Shown: positions 50,266 through 59,555 of the stretch, in pieces
Layout: each line of letters begins with the position of its first letter
Position numbering within the stretch: position 1 is the stretch's first letter
Source of the DNA: Gemmiger sp. An194
GTDB lineage: Bacteria > Bacillota > Clostridia > Oscillospirales > Ruminococcaceae
DNA: 64,000 nt
Direction: 5' to 3'
NCBI RefSeq assembly: GCF_002160145.1
Contig: NZ_NFKA01000003.1
Location: forward strand, 62,001 to 126,000
The notes under the pieces: model-generated
What the model was told of the DNA's origin: nothing
Databases searched by the model: none
Seen by the model: only the letters and a program-made list of their open reading frames with translations
Program-made: the position numbers and the translations under genes

Positions 50266-51435
50266 ATGACGCAGACCGAAGCGCTTTATTATATTCAGCC
50301 GCCGGTGGGCGAGTTCACCGCCCGGGTGCTCAGCTGCACCCCGGAGGGCGAATCCTGGGCCGTGACCCTGGACCGCACCGCCTTTTACCCGGAGGGGGGC
50401 GGCCAGCCCGCCGACCGGGGCACCCTGGGCGGCGCGGATGTGCTGGACGTACACGAAAAGGGCGGCCAGGTGATCCACCGTCTTTCCGCCCCGCTGGCAG
50501 AGGGCGAGACGGTCACTGGTAACGTTGACCTTGACCGCCGGCTGGAGATGAGCCAGCAGCACACCGGTGAGCACATTCTGTCCGGCACGCTGCACGCCAT
50601 GTTCGGGGCTGAAAACGTGGGCTTTCACATCGGGCAGGACTACCTGACCATGGACACCAGCGTTCCCATCTCGGACGAAGGGCTGGCCGAGGCCGAGGCC
50701 CGGGCCAACCGGGTGATCTGGCAGAACGTGCCGGTGGAGGCGGTGTGGCACTCAAAAGAGGAGCTGGCCGACCTGACCTACCGGAGCAAAAAGGAGCTGG
50801 AGGGCCCGGTGCGCGTCGTGACGGTGCCCGGGGCGGACTGCTGCGCCTGCTGCGGCACCCACGTGGAGCGCACCGGCCAGGTGGGCATGGTGAAGATCAT
50901 CGACTGGCAGAACTATAAGAGCGGCGTGCGGCTGTTTGTGGTGTGCGGCGTGCGGGCGCTGCGGTACTTTGAGGCCCAGCGGGCGGAGGCTGCCGCCATC
51001 CGGTCCACCCTGTCCGCCAAGGCAGGTCAGCTGGCCGAGGCGGTGCAGCGCCAAAGCGGCGAGCTGGAGGCCGCCCGCTACCGGGCAGTGCAGGCGGAGA
51101 ACGAGCTGTTCGCGGTTCTGGCCGAGGGCATGCAGCCCGGCGAAGCCGCCATTCTGCTGCGGCCCAACCTGAACCCGGACGGCCTGCGGCGGCTCTGCGC
51201 GGCGCTGAGCGAGCGCACCACCGGCCTTTGCGCGGCCTTCAGCCCCACCGAAAACGGCACCCTTGCCTATGCGCTGGCCTGCACCGCGCCGGGGGCGGAC
51301 CTGCGGAGACTGTGCAAGCAGCTGAACCAGGCCTTCGCGGGCCGGGGGGGCGGCAAGCCCGGCTTTGTACAGGGCAGCCTGACCGGCGAGTTCGACGCGG
51401 TACGAGCCTTTCTGCTCGAGACCGCCCAGTCCTGA
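50266..51435 (+). CDS. Alanyl-tRNA editing protein, AlaX-like (long form)
   Basis: 389 aa. The N-terminal part is the AlaRS beta-barrel (DRTAFYPEGGGQPAD). The editing domain has zinc ligands H99 and H103 in QQHTGEH and a CCACCGTHV block with the remaining Cys/His. A C-terminal helical and DHHA1-like region follows, as in AlaX-L. It hydrolyses Ser-tRNA(Ala) or Gly-tRNA(Ala) in trans. The ATG at 50266 is preferred because AAAGGAG lies upstream; an earlier in-frame ATG would overlap the promoter. Confidence 0.88.
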   Translation: MTQTEALYYIQPPVGEFTARVLSCTPEGESWAVTLDRTAFYPEGGGQPADRGTLGGADVLDVHEKGGQVIHRLSAPLAEGETVTGNVDLDRRLEMSQQHTGEHILSGTLHAMFGAENVGFHIGQDYLTMDTSVPISDEGLAEAEARANRVIWQNVPVEAVWHSKEELADLTYRSKKELEGPVRVVTVPGADCCACCGTHVERTGQVGMVKIIDWQNYKSGVRLFVVCGVRALRYFEAQRAEAAAIRSTLSAKAGQLAEAVQRQSGELEAARYRAVQAENELFAVLAEGMQPGEAAILLRPNLNPDGLRRLCAALSERTTGLCAAFSPTENGTLAYALACTAPGADLRRLCKQLNQAFAGRGGGKPGFVQGSLTGEFDAVRAFLLETAQS

Positions 51436-51478
51436 ACGACTTTTTCAGACAAACACTTGTGAAGGAGAACCATAAAAC

Positions 51479-52237
51479 ATGAGAATGCGATTCAAACCCT
51501 ACGCCCGGCCGGAGCTGCTGGCCTGCGACTACCACGCCCACGCCCCTCTGGAGAACAAGGGCCGCTGGCACAGCGTCTTTGCCCGGCCCCAGCAGCCGGT
51601 GCACCTGGAGCTGGGCTGCGGCAAGGGCGGCTTTCTGGCCCGGCTGGCCAGCGCCCACCCGGACATCAACTATCTGGGCATCGACATCACCGATAAGGTG
51701 CTGATCCTGGCCAAGCGGAACATCGAGCGCATCTACGCGGAAAAGGGCATGACTCCGGACAACGTGATGATCATGAGCCTGGACATCGAGCGCATCCTGA
51801 ACGCCTTCAACGAGCGGGACACGGTGCAGCGCATCTACATCAACTTCTGCAACCCCTGGAACAAGAAGCTGGCCCACAAAAAGCACCGGCTCACCCACAC
51901 CCGCCAGCTGGCCCTCTACCGGACCATTCTGGAGGAAAACGGCGAAATTTACTTCAAGACCGATGACGACGACCTCTTCCGGGACAGCCTCGCTTACTTC
52001 CCCGAGGCGGGCTACGAGATCGTGTGGAAGACCTTCGATCTGCACGCCGAGGAGCCGGAGTGGAACATCCGCACCGAGCACGAGGCCATGTTCACCGAAC
52101 AGGGCATCCCCACCAAGGCGCTGATCGCAGTGAAGAAGCCCATGACCCGCGACGAGCTGGCCGCGGCCATCGCCGCCCGCAACCAGCGGGACAAGGAGGA
52201 AAGCGCTGCCATCCGCGCCGAAAAGGGCATTCAGTGA
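51479..52237 (+). CDS. trmB: tRNA (guanine-46-N7)-methyltransferase
   Basis: The 252-aa SAM-dependent enzyme modifies the variable loop of tRNAs. It has the VHLELGCGKGGF motif, YLGIDITDKVL, the INFCNPWNKKLAHKKHRLTHT block (PDPWxKxxHxKRR-like in the family), and EIYFKTDDDDLF. AAGGAGA lies ten bases before the ATG. The C-terminus has a Lys/Glu-rich extension of about 40 residues beyond the usual fold. Confidence 0.93.
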   Translation: MRMRFKPYARPELLACDYHAHAPLENKGRWHSVFARPQQPVHLELGCGKGGFLARLASAHPDINYLGIDITDKVLILAKRNIERIYAEKGMTPDNVMIMSLDIERILNAFNERDTVQRIYINFCNPWNKKLAHKKHRLTHTRQLALYRTILEENGEIYFKTDDDDLFRDSLAYFPEAGYEIVWKTFDLHAEEPEWNIRTEHEAMFTEQGIPTKALIAVKKPMTRDELAAAIAARNQRDKEESAAIRAEKGIQ

Positions 52238-52266
52238 TTTCTTTTCCTTATAAACAATAAAATAAG

Positions 52267-52307
52267 AAAAACGCCCCTTTCCCGGCAGTGGGAAGGGGGC
52301 GTTTTTT
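52267..52307. terminator. Bidirectional terminator between trmB and the Dabb gene
   Basis: ACGCCCC-TTTCCC pairs with GGGAAGGGGGCGT (one bulge), flanked by A and T runs, and ends both convergent transcripts. Confidence 0.88.
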
Positions 52308-52318
52308 GTTTGTATGGT

Positions 52319-52600
52319 TCAGCACTCAAAGTCGCAGACGGTGCGGCTCTTGGCAATGGTGCCGATCCAGTTTTTGATGGCCACATGGGGCTCGAAGTTC
52401 TGGTAGGCCTCCAGCGCCTCGCGGCTCTCCAGCTCAGCGATCAGGGCCACGTCGCAGCCCACAAAACCGCGGCCCACCTGGGCGCTCACAAGACCGGGGG
52501 CCTGGCCCACCAGGGCCTCCAGCTGCTCCTTCATTTTGGCGGCATTGGCGTCCGCCTGGTCCTTGTCCGCCAGCTCCCACAATACAATATGTTTAATCAT
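52319..52600 (-). CDS. Dabb-family (stress-responsive A/B barrel) protein
   Basis: 93-aa dimeric alpha-beta barrel protein. The start MIKHIVLWEL and the later EPHVAIKNWIG are typical of the Dabb family, whose bacterial members have varied or unknown roles. It stands alone on the minus strand. Confidence 0.85.
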   Translation of the reverse strand: MIKHIVLWELADKDQADANAAKMKEQLEALVGQAPGLVSAQVGRGFVGCDVALIAELESREALEAYQNFEPHVAIKNWIGTIAKSRTVCDFEC

Positions 52601-52643
52601 TTTTGTTCTCTCCTTTTTGTATTGAAATATAAATCAAACAGAA

Positions 52644-53294
52644 TCAGGGCCGGTCCAGCAGGGGGATGACCCGGGTCAGGTCCGGCAAAGTCGCCCCGGC
52701 CAGGGCCTCCAGCTCCGCGTCCGGGCCGGTCAGGTCCGGCACCATCACGGTGAAGCAGCCCGCCGCCGCGCCTGCCCGCACTCCGGCAGGGCTGTCCTCC
52801 AGCACCAGACAGTTTTTCGGGTCCTTGCCCGCCAGCGCCGCCGCCTTCAGAAACACCTCCGGGTGGGGCTTTGAGCGGGTCACCTCATCGCCGCAGACCG
52901 CGCCCAGAAAATACCGGTCCACCCCCGCCCGCTGCAGGTGGCCCCAGGCGCTGTCCCGGGTGGTGCTGGTGGCCAGCACCGCCGGGATGCCCCGCCGCTC
53001 CAGCTCGGCCAGCAGCTCATACAGCCCCGGCTTCACCGGCAGACCGTCCTCCTCGATCCACCGGGCCATGATGGACCGGCAGACGGTGCGCATGGCGTCA
53101 AAGTCAAAATCCTCGCCAAACACCTCTCGGCACACCTGGGCACAGCCCTGCCGGTTGCGGCCCCGCAGCCGGTCCACGATTTCCGGCTTCATGGGCACCC
53201 CCATCTGCTGCCCGGCCAGCAGCCAGGCCTTCTGGTACATCCGCTCGGTGTCGAACATCAAACCGTCCATATCAAACAATACCGCTTCGATCAT
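52644..53294 (-). CDS. HAD-superfamily hydrolase (phosphoglycolate/beta-PGM-like)
   Basis: 216-aa phosphatase or phosphomutase. Motif I FDMDGLMFDTE (nucleophile and acid Asp), motif II ATSTT, motif III SKPHPEVF, motif IV VLEDSPAGVRAG, with a helical cap between residues 15 and 80. The substrate cannot be assigned. GGGGAG precedes the ATG. Confidence 0.88.
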   Translation of the reverse strand: MIEAVLFDMDGLMFDTERMYQKAWLLAGQQMGVPMKPEIVDRLRGRNRQGCAQVCREVFGEDFDFDAMRTVCRSIMARWIEEDGLPVKPGLYELLAELERRGIPAVLATSTTRDSAWGHLQRAGVDRYFLGAVCGDEVTRSKPHPEVFLKAAALAGKDPKNCLVLEDSPAGVRAGAAAGCFTVMVPDLTGPDAELEALAGATLPDLTRVIPLLDRP

Positions 53295-53341
53295 AGCTTT
53301 CTCCCCGTTTCGTCAGGCTCTTTCCCCTGTTTGTGTTATGC

Positions 53342-54613
53342 TCACAGCGGGCCCTTCACCTTTTCGTCGAACTCTTCCTCGCCCTCGTCCTCCTGGGGGC
53401 GGATGGTCAATTCCCCCAGGCCCATGTCGTTGTGCAGGATGCTCCCTGCCCCAATGGCTCCCCGGCCGTACTTTTTGCGGATGGCATCCAGGCTTTTTTC
53501 CAGCTTTTCCCGCTTAGGGTCGGTTTTGGGCGCGTCGTCGAACAGACTCTGCTGCACCGCGAAGGGCTCCTCGGTGATGGCCAGCGCAGTGACGGTGAGC
53601 ATCCGCACCGGGCGGGCCATGTCCCAGTTTTTCTCCATCAGCTCCCAGCAGGCGTTTGCCAGGTCCCGGGCCAGATGGGTGCTCATGGGCAGCTGCTTCT
53701 GCCGGGTGATGGTTTTTAAATCCGGGTCCCGGATGGTCACCTGCACCGCCCCGGCCCAGACCCCGTGCCGCCGCAGCCGCCCGGCCACCTCGTCCGCCAG
53801 CACGTTCAGCGCCGAGCGGATCTCCGCCGGGCCCTTGATGTTGCGCCGGAAGGTGGAGCCGTTGCCCACGCTCTTGATGGGCTCCTTCTCGCCCCAGCGG
53901 CGCACCGGGGCCTCGTCCTCACCCCGGGCGTAGCGGCTCAGCTCCAGCCCCAGCTTGCCCAGAGCTTCGGCCAGAGCCTCGGGCCGGGCCGCCGCCAGCT
54001 CGCCGATGGTGGAAATGCCCATGCCGGCCAGCCGCCGCTGGGCCGAAGCGCCCACATACAAAAGGTCCCCCGCCGGCAGCGGCCAGACGATCTGGTGGAA
54101 ATTTTCCCGGGTAATGAGGGTGGTGGCATCCGGCTTTTTGTAGTCGCTGCCCAGCTTTGCGAACACCTTGTTGAAGCTCACCCCCACCGAGATGGTCAGC
54201 CCGGTGGCCGCCTTCACCTCGGCCCGCAGCTGGTCCGCCAGCGCTGCCGGGCTTTCGGCAAACAGCTGCCAGGTGCCGGTCACGTCCAGCCAGCTCTCGT
54301 CGATGCCGAAGGGCTCCACCCGGTCTGTATACTTACGGTATATTTCATTGATGATTTTCGAGTACTTACGGTAATATTCCCGATGGGGCGGCAGGAGAAT
54401 CAGGTCCGGGCATTTACGCTTTGCCTGCCAGATGACCTCGGCGGTCTTCACGCCCATCCGCTTGGCGGGCTCGTTCTTGGCCAGCACAATGCCGTGTCGG
54501 CCCTCCGGGTCACCGCAGACGGCCACGCATTTGTCCCGCAGGTCCGGGTGGCGCAGCAGCTCCACACTGGCATAAAAGCTGTTGCAGTCACAATGAAAGA
54601 TCCAGCGGTCCAC
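53342..54613 (-). CDS. dinB: DNA polymerase IV (Y-family, translesion)
   Basis: 423 aa. Catalytic residues are in FHCDCNSFYASVE and EPFGIDESWLDVTG. The steric/finger block AKNEPAKRMGVKTAE follows, then an HhH-like region (AGMGISTIGELAAA) and the little-finger domain, ending in a charged tail without a clear beta-clamp motif. The start is GTG with AAGGGGGG upstream. It acts in mutagenic bypass of damaged DNA. No LexA box was recognised upstream. Confidence 0.93.
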   Translation of the reverse strand: MDRWIFHCDCNSFYASVELLRHPDLRDKCVAVCGDPEGRHGIVLAKNEPAKRMGVKTAEVIWQAKRKCPDLILLPPHREYYRKYSKIINEIYRKYTDRVEPFGIDESWLDVTGTWQLFAESPAALADQLRAEVKAATGLTISVGVSFNKVFAKLGSDYKKPDATTLITRENFHQIVWPLPAGDLLYVGASAQRRLAGMGISTIGELAAARPEALAEALGKLGLELSRYARGEDEAPVRRWGEKEPIKSVGNGSTFRRNIKGPAEIRSALNVLADEVAGRLRRHGVWAGAVQVTIRDPDLKTITRQKQLPMSTHLARDLANACWELMEKNWDMARPVRMLTVTALAITEEPFAVQQSLFDDAPKTDPKREKLEKSLDAIRKKYGRGAIGAGSILHNDMGLGELTIRPQEDEGEEEFDEKVKGPL

Positions 54614-54760
54614 CCGGCAGCCCCCCTTTTTGCAAATTTTTCATTTTTCTTTTCTGATTATATCACGCGAAGGCAGTAGGATGCTATAATGTTAGGGTGG
54701 CGCTTTGTAATTCTGTACCCGTACATCCCGCGGCGCCGCTTTACGAGAGGTGGTATCTGA

Positions 54761-55576
54761 ATGGAACATTCCCTGTACGCGATTCTTTGGTACTTTTTGA
54801 TCTACGCCTTTCTGGGCTGGTGCCTGGAGGTGGTATTCTGCACCGTGCGCACCGGCAAATGGGTGAACCGGGGCTTTCTGAACGGACCGGTCTGCCCCAT
54901 CTACGGCTTTGGCATGGTGATCGTACTTACGGCGCTGGAGCCGCTGGCTCACCGGCCGCTGGCCCTGTTTGCGGGCAGCGCCCTGCTCACCAGCGCGCTG
55001 GAGCTGGTGACCGGCTGGGCGCTGAAAACCCTGTTCCACACCACCTGGTGGGATTATTCCAAACGGAAATTCAACCTGGGCGGCTACATCTGCCTGAAAT
55101 TCAGTCTGGCCTGGGGTCTGGTGGGCATGTTCGCGGTGAAGGTGCTGCATCCGCCGGTGAACCGCTTTGTGGAATGGATGCCCCGGCCGGTGGGCCTTGC
55201 GCTGCTGGTGCTGTGGCTGGCGGTCTTCGTAGCCGACGTGGCGGTAACCCTGCGCACCCTGATCGGCCTGGAGCGTGACCTGGGCGAGCTGGAAAAGGTG
55301 GTGGCCGCCCTGCGCAAGGGCAGCGATGCCATCAGCCGCAACCTGGGCGACGCGGCCCTTGCGGCGGACGAAAAGCTGGAGGAGGGCCGTCAGGCTCTGC
55401 CCCAGAAGCTGGCCGAGCTGGAGGCCCGGCGGGACTTTCTGCAGGCCCGCATTCTGGACACCCGGCTCTTCGGCGCGGCCCGTCTGATGAAGGCCTTCCC
55501 CGCCATGAAGGACCTGCGCCACAGCGAGCTGCTGGCCGAGCTGAAGGAGACCCTGCACCAGCGGCTGCACCGCTGA
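54761..55576 (+). CDS. Membrane protein of the CmpB-like putative ABC permease family
   Basis: 271 aa. The first 170 residues contain about five membrane helices with the family opening FLIYAFLGWCLEVVFCTVRTGKWVNRGFLNGPVCPIYGFG, typical of PF06541-type proteins whose transport role is predicted only. The C-terminal 100 residues are a charged helical tail. AGAGGTGG precedes the ATG. There is no partner ATPase nearby. Confidence 0.85.
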   Translation: MEHSLYAILWYFLIYAFLGWCLEVVFCTVRTGKWVNRGFLNGPVCPIYGFGMVIVLTALEPLAHRPLALFAGSALLTSALELVTGWALKTLFHTTWWDYSKRKFNLGGYICLKFSLAWGLVGMFAVKVLHPPVNRFVEWMPRPVGLALLVLWLAVFVADVAVTLRTLIGLERDLGELEKVVAALRKGSDAISRNLGDAALAADEKLEEGRQALPQKLAELEARRDFLQARILDTRLFGAARLMKAFPAMKDLRHSELLAELKETLHQRLHR

Positions 55577-55590
55577 TTGATCTGCAAACA

Positions 55591-55627
55591 AACGCCCTTG
55601 CTGCTTTTCACAGCAAGGGCGTTTTGT
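55591..55627. terminator. Bidirectional terminator
   Basis: Perfect 13-bp stem AACGCCCTTGCTG/CAGCAAGGGCGTT with a seven-base loop, followed by TTGTTTT on plus. It lies between the convergent CmpB-like and GT2 genes. Confidence 0.9.
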
Positions 55628-55635
55628 TTTGCGGT

Positions 55636-56862
55636 TCAGCCCGCGTCCAGCTGATTCAGGGTCACGGCCCGGGTGTGGGCCACCGGAGTCCATTCCACCT
55701 TCCGCACGCAGGCAGCCAGGGCAATGGGCAGATAGGTGGCCATATACAAAGGAAAGGTGAAGATGCCCGCCAGCTTCTGGGCGGCGGGGGCCTGGATGCG
55801 TTTCCACTCGGTGCAGGTGGTCAATGCCGCCATGACCATCATGGAAAGATAGCCGCCAATCAAGATGCGTCCCAGCGCGCCCAGCGTCACCAGCGCCCCG
55901 CCGGAGACCACCGCCCCCGCGGCGGCAAAGCCCAGGGCCAGCAGGTTGAACAGCACCGGGGCGATGCGGCTGATGAGCAGGTCGGCGCAGGACCAGCTGC
56001 CCCGCAGCGCCGCCCGGCCAATGGCCGGGCCCCGTTTTGCCATCACCTGCAAAAAGCCCTTGCACCAGCGCAGCCGCTGGCGCACGCTCTGGCGAAAGCT
56101 CGCGGGCTGCTCGTCAAAGTATTCCGCCTGGGGGCAGTAGGCAATGCGCCGCCCGGCGATCATCTGCACGGTGGAGAACTCCAGGTCCTCGCACAGGCAG
56201 TGCCAGGGCCAGCCGCCCGCATCCCGCAGAATCTCCTCGCTCACCAGAAAGCCGGTGCCGGTCACGTTGCCGCTGAATCCCAGCAGGGTGCGGGGCGCGT
56301 TCAGAAAGCGCACCTCCCGGATGAAGCACAGGCCCTGGCCCGTGGCCACCCAGCCCCGATAGTTCTTGGTGTTCCGGTAGCCCGCCACCACCGGGCAGCC
56401 GGTGGAGAACACCCCGTCCAGCCGGCGCACAAGATCCGGCCGAGCCAGGTTGTCCGCGTCAAAGAGGATGTAACCGTCGTACCGCTTGCCCTCGGCCCAG
56501 ATGCGGTGCAAAAGGAAATCCAGCGCGTAGCCCTTGCCCACCCGGGTCCGGTCATGCCGCTCGAACACGGTGGCCCCGGCCTTGCGGGCCAGGTGGGCGG
56601 TGTCGTCGGTGCAGTTGTCCGCCGCCACATACAGATCCAGCACGCCGGGGTAGTCCTGGGCGCGCAGGCTTTCCAAAAGCTTTGGCAGCACTGCGGCCTC
56701 GTTGCGGGCGCAGATGAGCACCGCGTATTGGTTGGTGCAGGGCCCCGGCTTCCAGCGGGGCGTTCTGATAAGGCTCAATAACGTGTAGCCCAGCTGGTAG
56801 GCGCAGCAGATGCCCATCAGCAAAAGCCAGAAACGGCTGATCGAAAAAAACAACTCTGCCAT
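55636..56862 (-). CDS. Membrane glycosyltransferase, family 2
   Basis: 408-aa processive-type GT2. One N-terminal helix, then the GT-A domain with DLYVAADNCTDDT, ILFDADN (DxD-like), LCEDLEF (general base region) and QRLRW (QxxRW), followed by three to four C-terminal helices. This is the cellulose/hyaluronan-synthase-like layout, so it probably extends a cell-surface glycan. The ATG at 56862 follows GGGAGGT by seven bases. It is divergent from a GT8 gene. Confidence 0.9.
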   Translation of the reverse strand: MAELFFSISRFWLLLMGICCAYQLGYTLLSLIRTPRWKPGPCTNQYAVLICARNEAAVLPKLLESLRAQDYPGVLDLYVAADNCTDDTAHLARKAGATVFERHDRTRVGKGYALDFLLHRIWAEGKRYDGYILFDADNLARPDLVRRLDGVFSTGCPVVAGYRNTKNYRGWVATGQGLCFIREVRFLNAPRTLLGFSGNVTGTGFLVSEEILRDAGGWPWHCLCEDLEFSTVQMIAGRRIAYCPQAEYFDEQPASFRQSVRQRLRWCKGFLQVMAKRGPAIGRAALRGSWSCADLLISRIAPVLFNLLALGFAAAGAVVSGGALVTLGALGRILIGGYLSMMVMAALTTCTEWKRIQAPAAQKLAGIFTFPLYMATYLPIALAACVRKVEWTPVAHTRAVTLNQLDAG

Positions 56863-57088
56863 GGTATCGACCTCCCTGTTTGGCATGGGGATGTGGGGGT
56901 GCGGTTCACCCGCCTGTGCCCATGCAACGAACCTTTACGGCCGGTTTCTTCACCGCCGGGGCATAATTTTGGTTTCTTTGCAGAAACTTCATATATTCCG
57001 CCCCGGAACGTGGTACCATAACAAAAAGGGACGCAATTGTGTCCGATCCTCCGCCGGGGGTTTTCCGGCGGTAGAATGAGGTGTTATC

Positions 57089-57919
57089 TTGTCATCTTCC
57101 ATTTCCATTCTGGTGACCCTGAACGAGCATTACCTGCCCCAGCTGGAGGTGATGCTCACCTCTCTGCACGCCTCCAATCCGGGGGAGACCGTGTCGGTCT
57201 GGCTGATCCATCGCTCGCTCACCCCCGCCCATCTGGCCCGGCTGGAGCGTCGCTGCGGCCTGCTGGGCTTTTCGCTGCATCCGCTCACCGCGGGCGAGGA
57301 GCTGTTTAAGGACGCGCCTCTCACCCGCCAGTACCCCCAGGAGATGTACTACCGGCTGCTGGCCGGTCAGCTGCTGCCTGCGGAGCTGCACCGGGTAATC
57401 TACCTGGACCCGGACATTCTGGTCATCAACCCGCTGCGCCCGTTGTGGGAGCTGGACCTGGAGGGCCGGATGTTCGCGGCGGCGGCCCACACTGGCAAGA
57501 CCGAGCTGGCCAACAGCGTGAATCAGGTAAGGCTCGGCACCAACCACGGCTACTTCAATTCCGGCGTGCTGCTCATGGACCTGGACGCGGCGCGGCGCTT
57601 CATCGACCCGGCCGCCCTCTTCGCCTTCACCAGAAAGCACGCCCGGGAGCTGCTGTTTCCGGACCAGGACCTGCTCAACATGCTCTACGGAGAGCGGGTG
57701 CTGGCGCTGGATGACGCGGTGTGGAACTACGACGCCCGCAACTATAACAACTACTACCTGCGCAGCGGCGGCGACTGCGACATGGACTGGGTGTTCACCC
57801 ACACCGCCGTGCTGCACTTCTGCGGCAAGGCAAAGCCCTGGAAGCCGGGCTATCACCGCCGCTTCGGCCCCCTGTACAAGCACTACATGCGCCTGACCGC
57901 GCTGGCGCTGCCGGAATAA
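57089..57919 (+). CDS. Glycosyltransferase family 8
   Basis: 276-aa retaining GT-A enzyme: LVTLNEHYLPQLEVMLTSL opening, metal-binding DPD in VIYLDPDILVINPL, YFNSGVLLMDL, DQDLLNMLY and the C-terminal HFCGKAKPW. It usually transfers galactose or glucose in surface polysaccharide synthesis. The start is TTG with GAGGTG upstream. It groups with the GT2 and flippase genes as a small surface-glycan cluster. Confidence 0.92.
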   Translation: MSSSISILVTLNEHYLPQLEVMLTSLHASNPGETVSVWLIHRSLTPAHLARLERRCGLLGFSLHPLTAGEELFKDAPLTRQYPQEMYYRLLAGQLLPAELHRVIYLDPDILVINPLRPLWELDLEGRMFAAAAHTGKTELANSVNQVRLGTNHGYFNSGVLLMDLDAARRFIDPAALFAFTRKHARELLFPDQDLLNMLYGERVLALDDAVWNYDARNYNNYYLRSGGDCDMDWVFTHTAVLHFCGKAKPWKPGYHRRFGPLYKHYMRLTALALPE

Positions 57920-57937
57920 TTCCAGACAAAAGCAAAC

Positions 57938-57983
57938 CGCCCCCAGGCTGTGCGTTCCGCACAATGCCCGGGGGCGATTTTTC
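57938..57983. terminator. Terminator between the GT8 and flippase genes
   Basis: CGCCCCC/GGGGGCG outer stem, inner GGC/GCC and TGTGCG/CGCACA pairs, then TTTTT on plus. The flippase gene converges from the other side. Confidence 0.88.
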
Positions 57984-57998
57984 TTTCGATCAGGATGC

Positions 57999-59426
57999 TC
58001 AGGCCTGCCTGCGGGGGGCGCGGCGGCGCAGCAGCTGGCGCAGCATGCCCAGAATTCCCTGCAGGTTGAACAGGCAGATCACCGCGGTGAGCAGGGTGCA
58101 CCAGACCGGCCAGCCCGGCGTCTCCTGCAGCATGAACACCGTCTCCACACCGATCAGCACGCAGTTGATGGTCAGGCGCAGCGGCGCAAAGCTCATCTGC
58201 ATCAGGCCGCGGGTGTTGATGTCCCGCAGCACAAACACGATGAAATAGCTGATGAGGCTGGCCAGCGTGGCGCCGTTGGGGCCCATTAGCGGGATCAGCG
58301 CCCAGTTCAGCCCGGCGTTGGCGATGGCGCCCGCCAGCATGGTATACAGCGACAGGGTGCTGCGCTTTTCCACCATGTAGATGCTGTTCAAAAACTGGTT
58401 GAAGCAGTTGAACAGGGTGGCCAGCGTGAGCATGGGCACAAACTGCCAGGCATCGTAGAAGTTGGATTTGAACATGAACATCAGCGGGCGGCAGAGCAGG
58501 ATGATGCCGCTGCAGCAGCAGAAGAGCAGTGCCTGATAGATGGCGAACACCCGGCTGAAAAAGGCGGCGCGGCCCTTTTCCTCGGTCACGGCGGACAGCT
58601 GCCAGGCCTCATAGAAGATGGTACCCAGCACCGTGAGGATGGTGGGCAGAAAATAGCCCACGCCCAAAAGACCGGTCCAGTATTCGCCGGTCTGGCCCTG
58701 GTAGCCCTCGCACATGGCCTGCACAAAGAACAGATCGCTGGCGTTGATGATCCAGAAGCTGATCTGCGCCGGGACCATGGGCAGCGCGTAGCGCATCATC
58801 CGGCCCCAAAGCTCCCTGTTGAAGCTCTTCACATGCAGATAGCGGCGCAGGTTCGCCACCAGGAACACGAACAAAGCGCTCAGCGCGTCGCTGCAGATGA
58901 TGGCCAGGATGTACCCGGAGGCTCCCATCTTCATGCCGGACAAAAACAGGATCATAAAGCCCAGGTTGGTGGCGCTGCACAACACGCCGTCCACCGCCAC
59001 CAGCCGGTTCAGCTGGCGGCTGCGCACAAACTGGGTGCACAGGGTGCGCAGGCAGCTCACCAGCACATGCACATACAAAAGCAGTGCATAATCGCTGAAC
59101 AGCGGGATCAGCCGCAGCACCGGGTAACAGATGAGCATCAGGGCAAAGCCCATGCCGATGGTCACCAGGCCATTTGTGAACACCTGACTTTTGCTGTTGG
59201 CCTTTTCCAGGCCGAAGCGGATGATGGCGAAGCTCACACCCATGCTCACCAGCGGGATCAGCAGCGAACCGATCTGCTGGACCAGCTTGGTGATGCCCAC
59301 CTCGTCCACCTCGCCCATGGCGAAGGTGATATATGGCTGCAAGATGATGCTGAGCAGTTTGGAGGAAAAGTTGCTGATGGCGAACAGCATGGTATTGCTC
59401 ATCAGCTTTTTGTATTTGTTTTCCAC
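57999..59426 (-). CDS. Polysaccharide flippase, Wzx/MOP superfamily
   Basis: 475 aa with about 12 to 14 membrane helices. The start KLMSNTMLFAISNFSSKLLSIILQPYITF is typical of oligosaccharide flippases, and a late NAGLNWALIPLMGPNGATLASLISYF matches the MOP repeat. It would move lipid-linked repeat units across the membrane, fitting the adjacent glycosyltransferases. Confidence 0.92.
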   Translation of the reverse strand: MENKYKKLMSNTMLFAISNFSSKLLSIILQPYITFAMGEVDEVGITKLVQQIGSLLIPLVSMGVSFAIIRFGLEKANSKSQVFTNGLVTIGMGFALMLICYPVLRLIPLFSDYALLLYVHVLVSCLRTLCTQFVRSRQLNRLVAVDGVLCSATNLGFMILFLSGMKMGASGYILAIICSDALSALFVFLVANLRRYLHVKSFNRELWGRMMRYALPMVPAQISFWIINASDLFFVQAMCEGYQGQTGEYWTGLLGVGYFLPTILTVLGTIFYEAWQLSAVTEEKGRAAFFSRVFAIYQALLFCCCSGIILLCRPLMFMFKSNFYDAWQFVPMLTLATLFNCFNQFLNSIYMVEKRSTLSLYTMLAGAIANAGLNWALIPLMGPNGATLASLISYFIVFVLRDINTRGLMQMSFAPLRLTINCVLIGVETVFMLQETPGWPVWCTLLTAVICLFNLQGILGMLRQLLRRRAPRRQA

Positions 59427-59504
59427 GCCCGGCGGCCCTCCTTGTTGATTGCCTTATTTATATTACTTTAGTATTCAGCCAGAACTTTCTTTGGCCGAAT
59501 TTTT

Positions 59505-59533
59505 ATTATAACGCCCATGGGGCAAAATGTCCA
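59505..59533 (-). promoter_or_regulatory. Promoter of the flippase gene
   Basis: Minus strand TGGACA (59533-59528), 17 bases, TATAAT (59510-59505), about 78 bases before the start codon. Confidence 0.75.
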
Positions 59534-59555
59534 CGGAATCCCATCGAACCCGGTC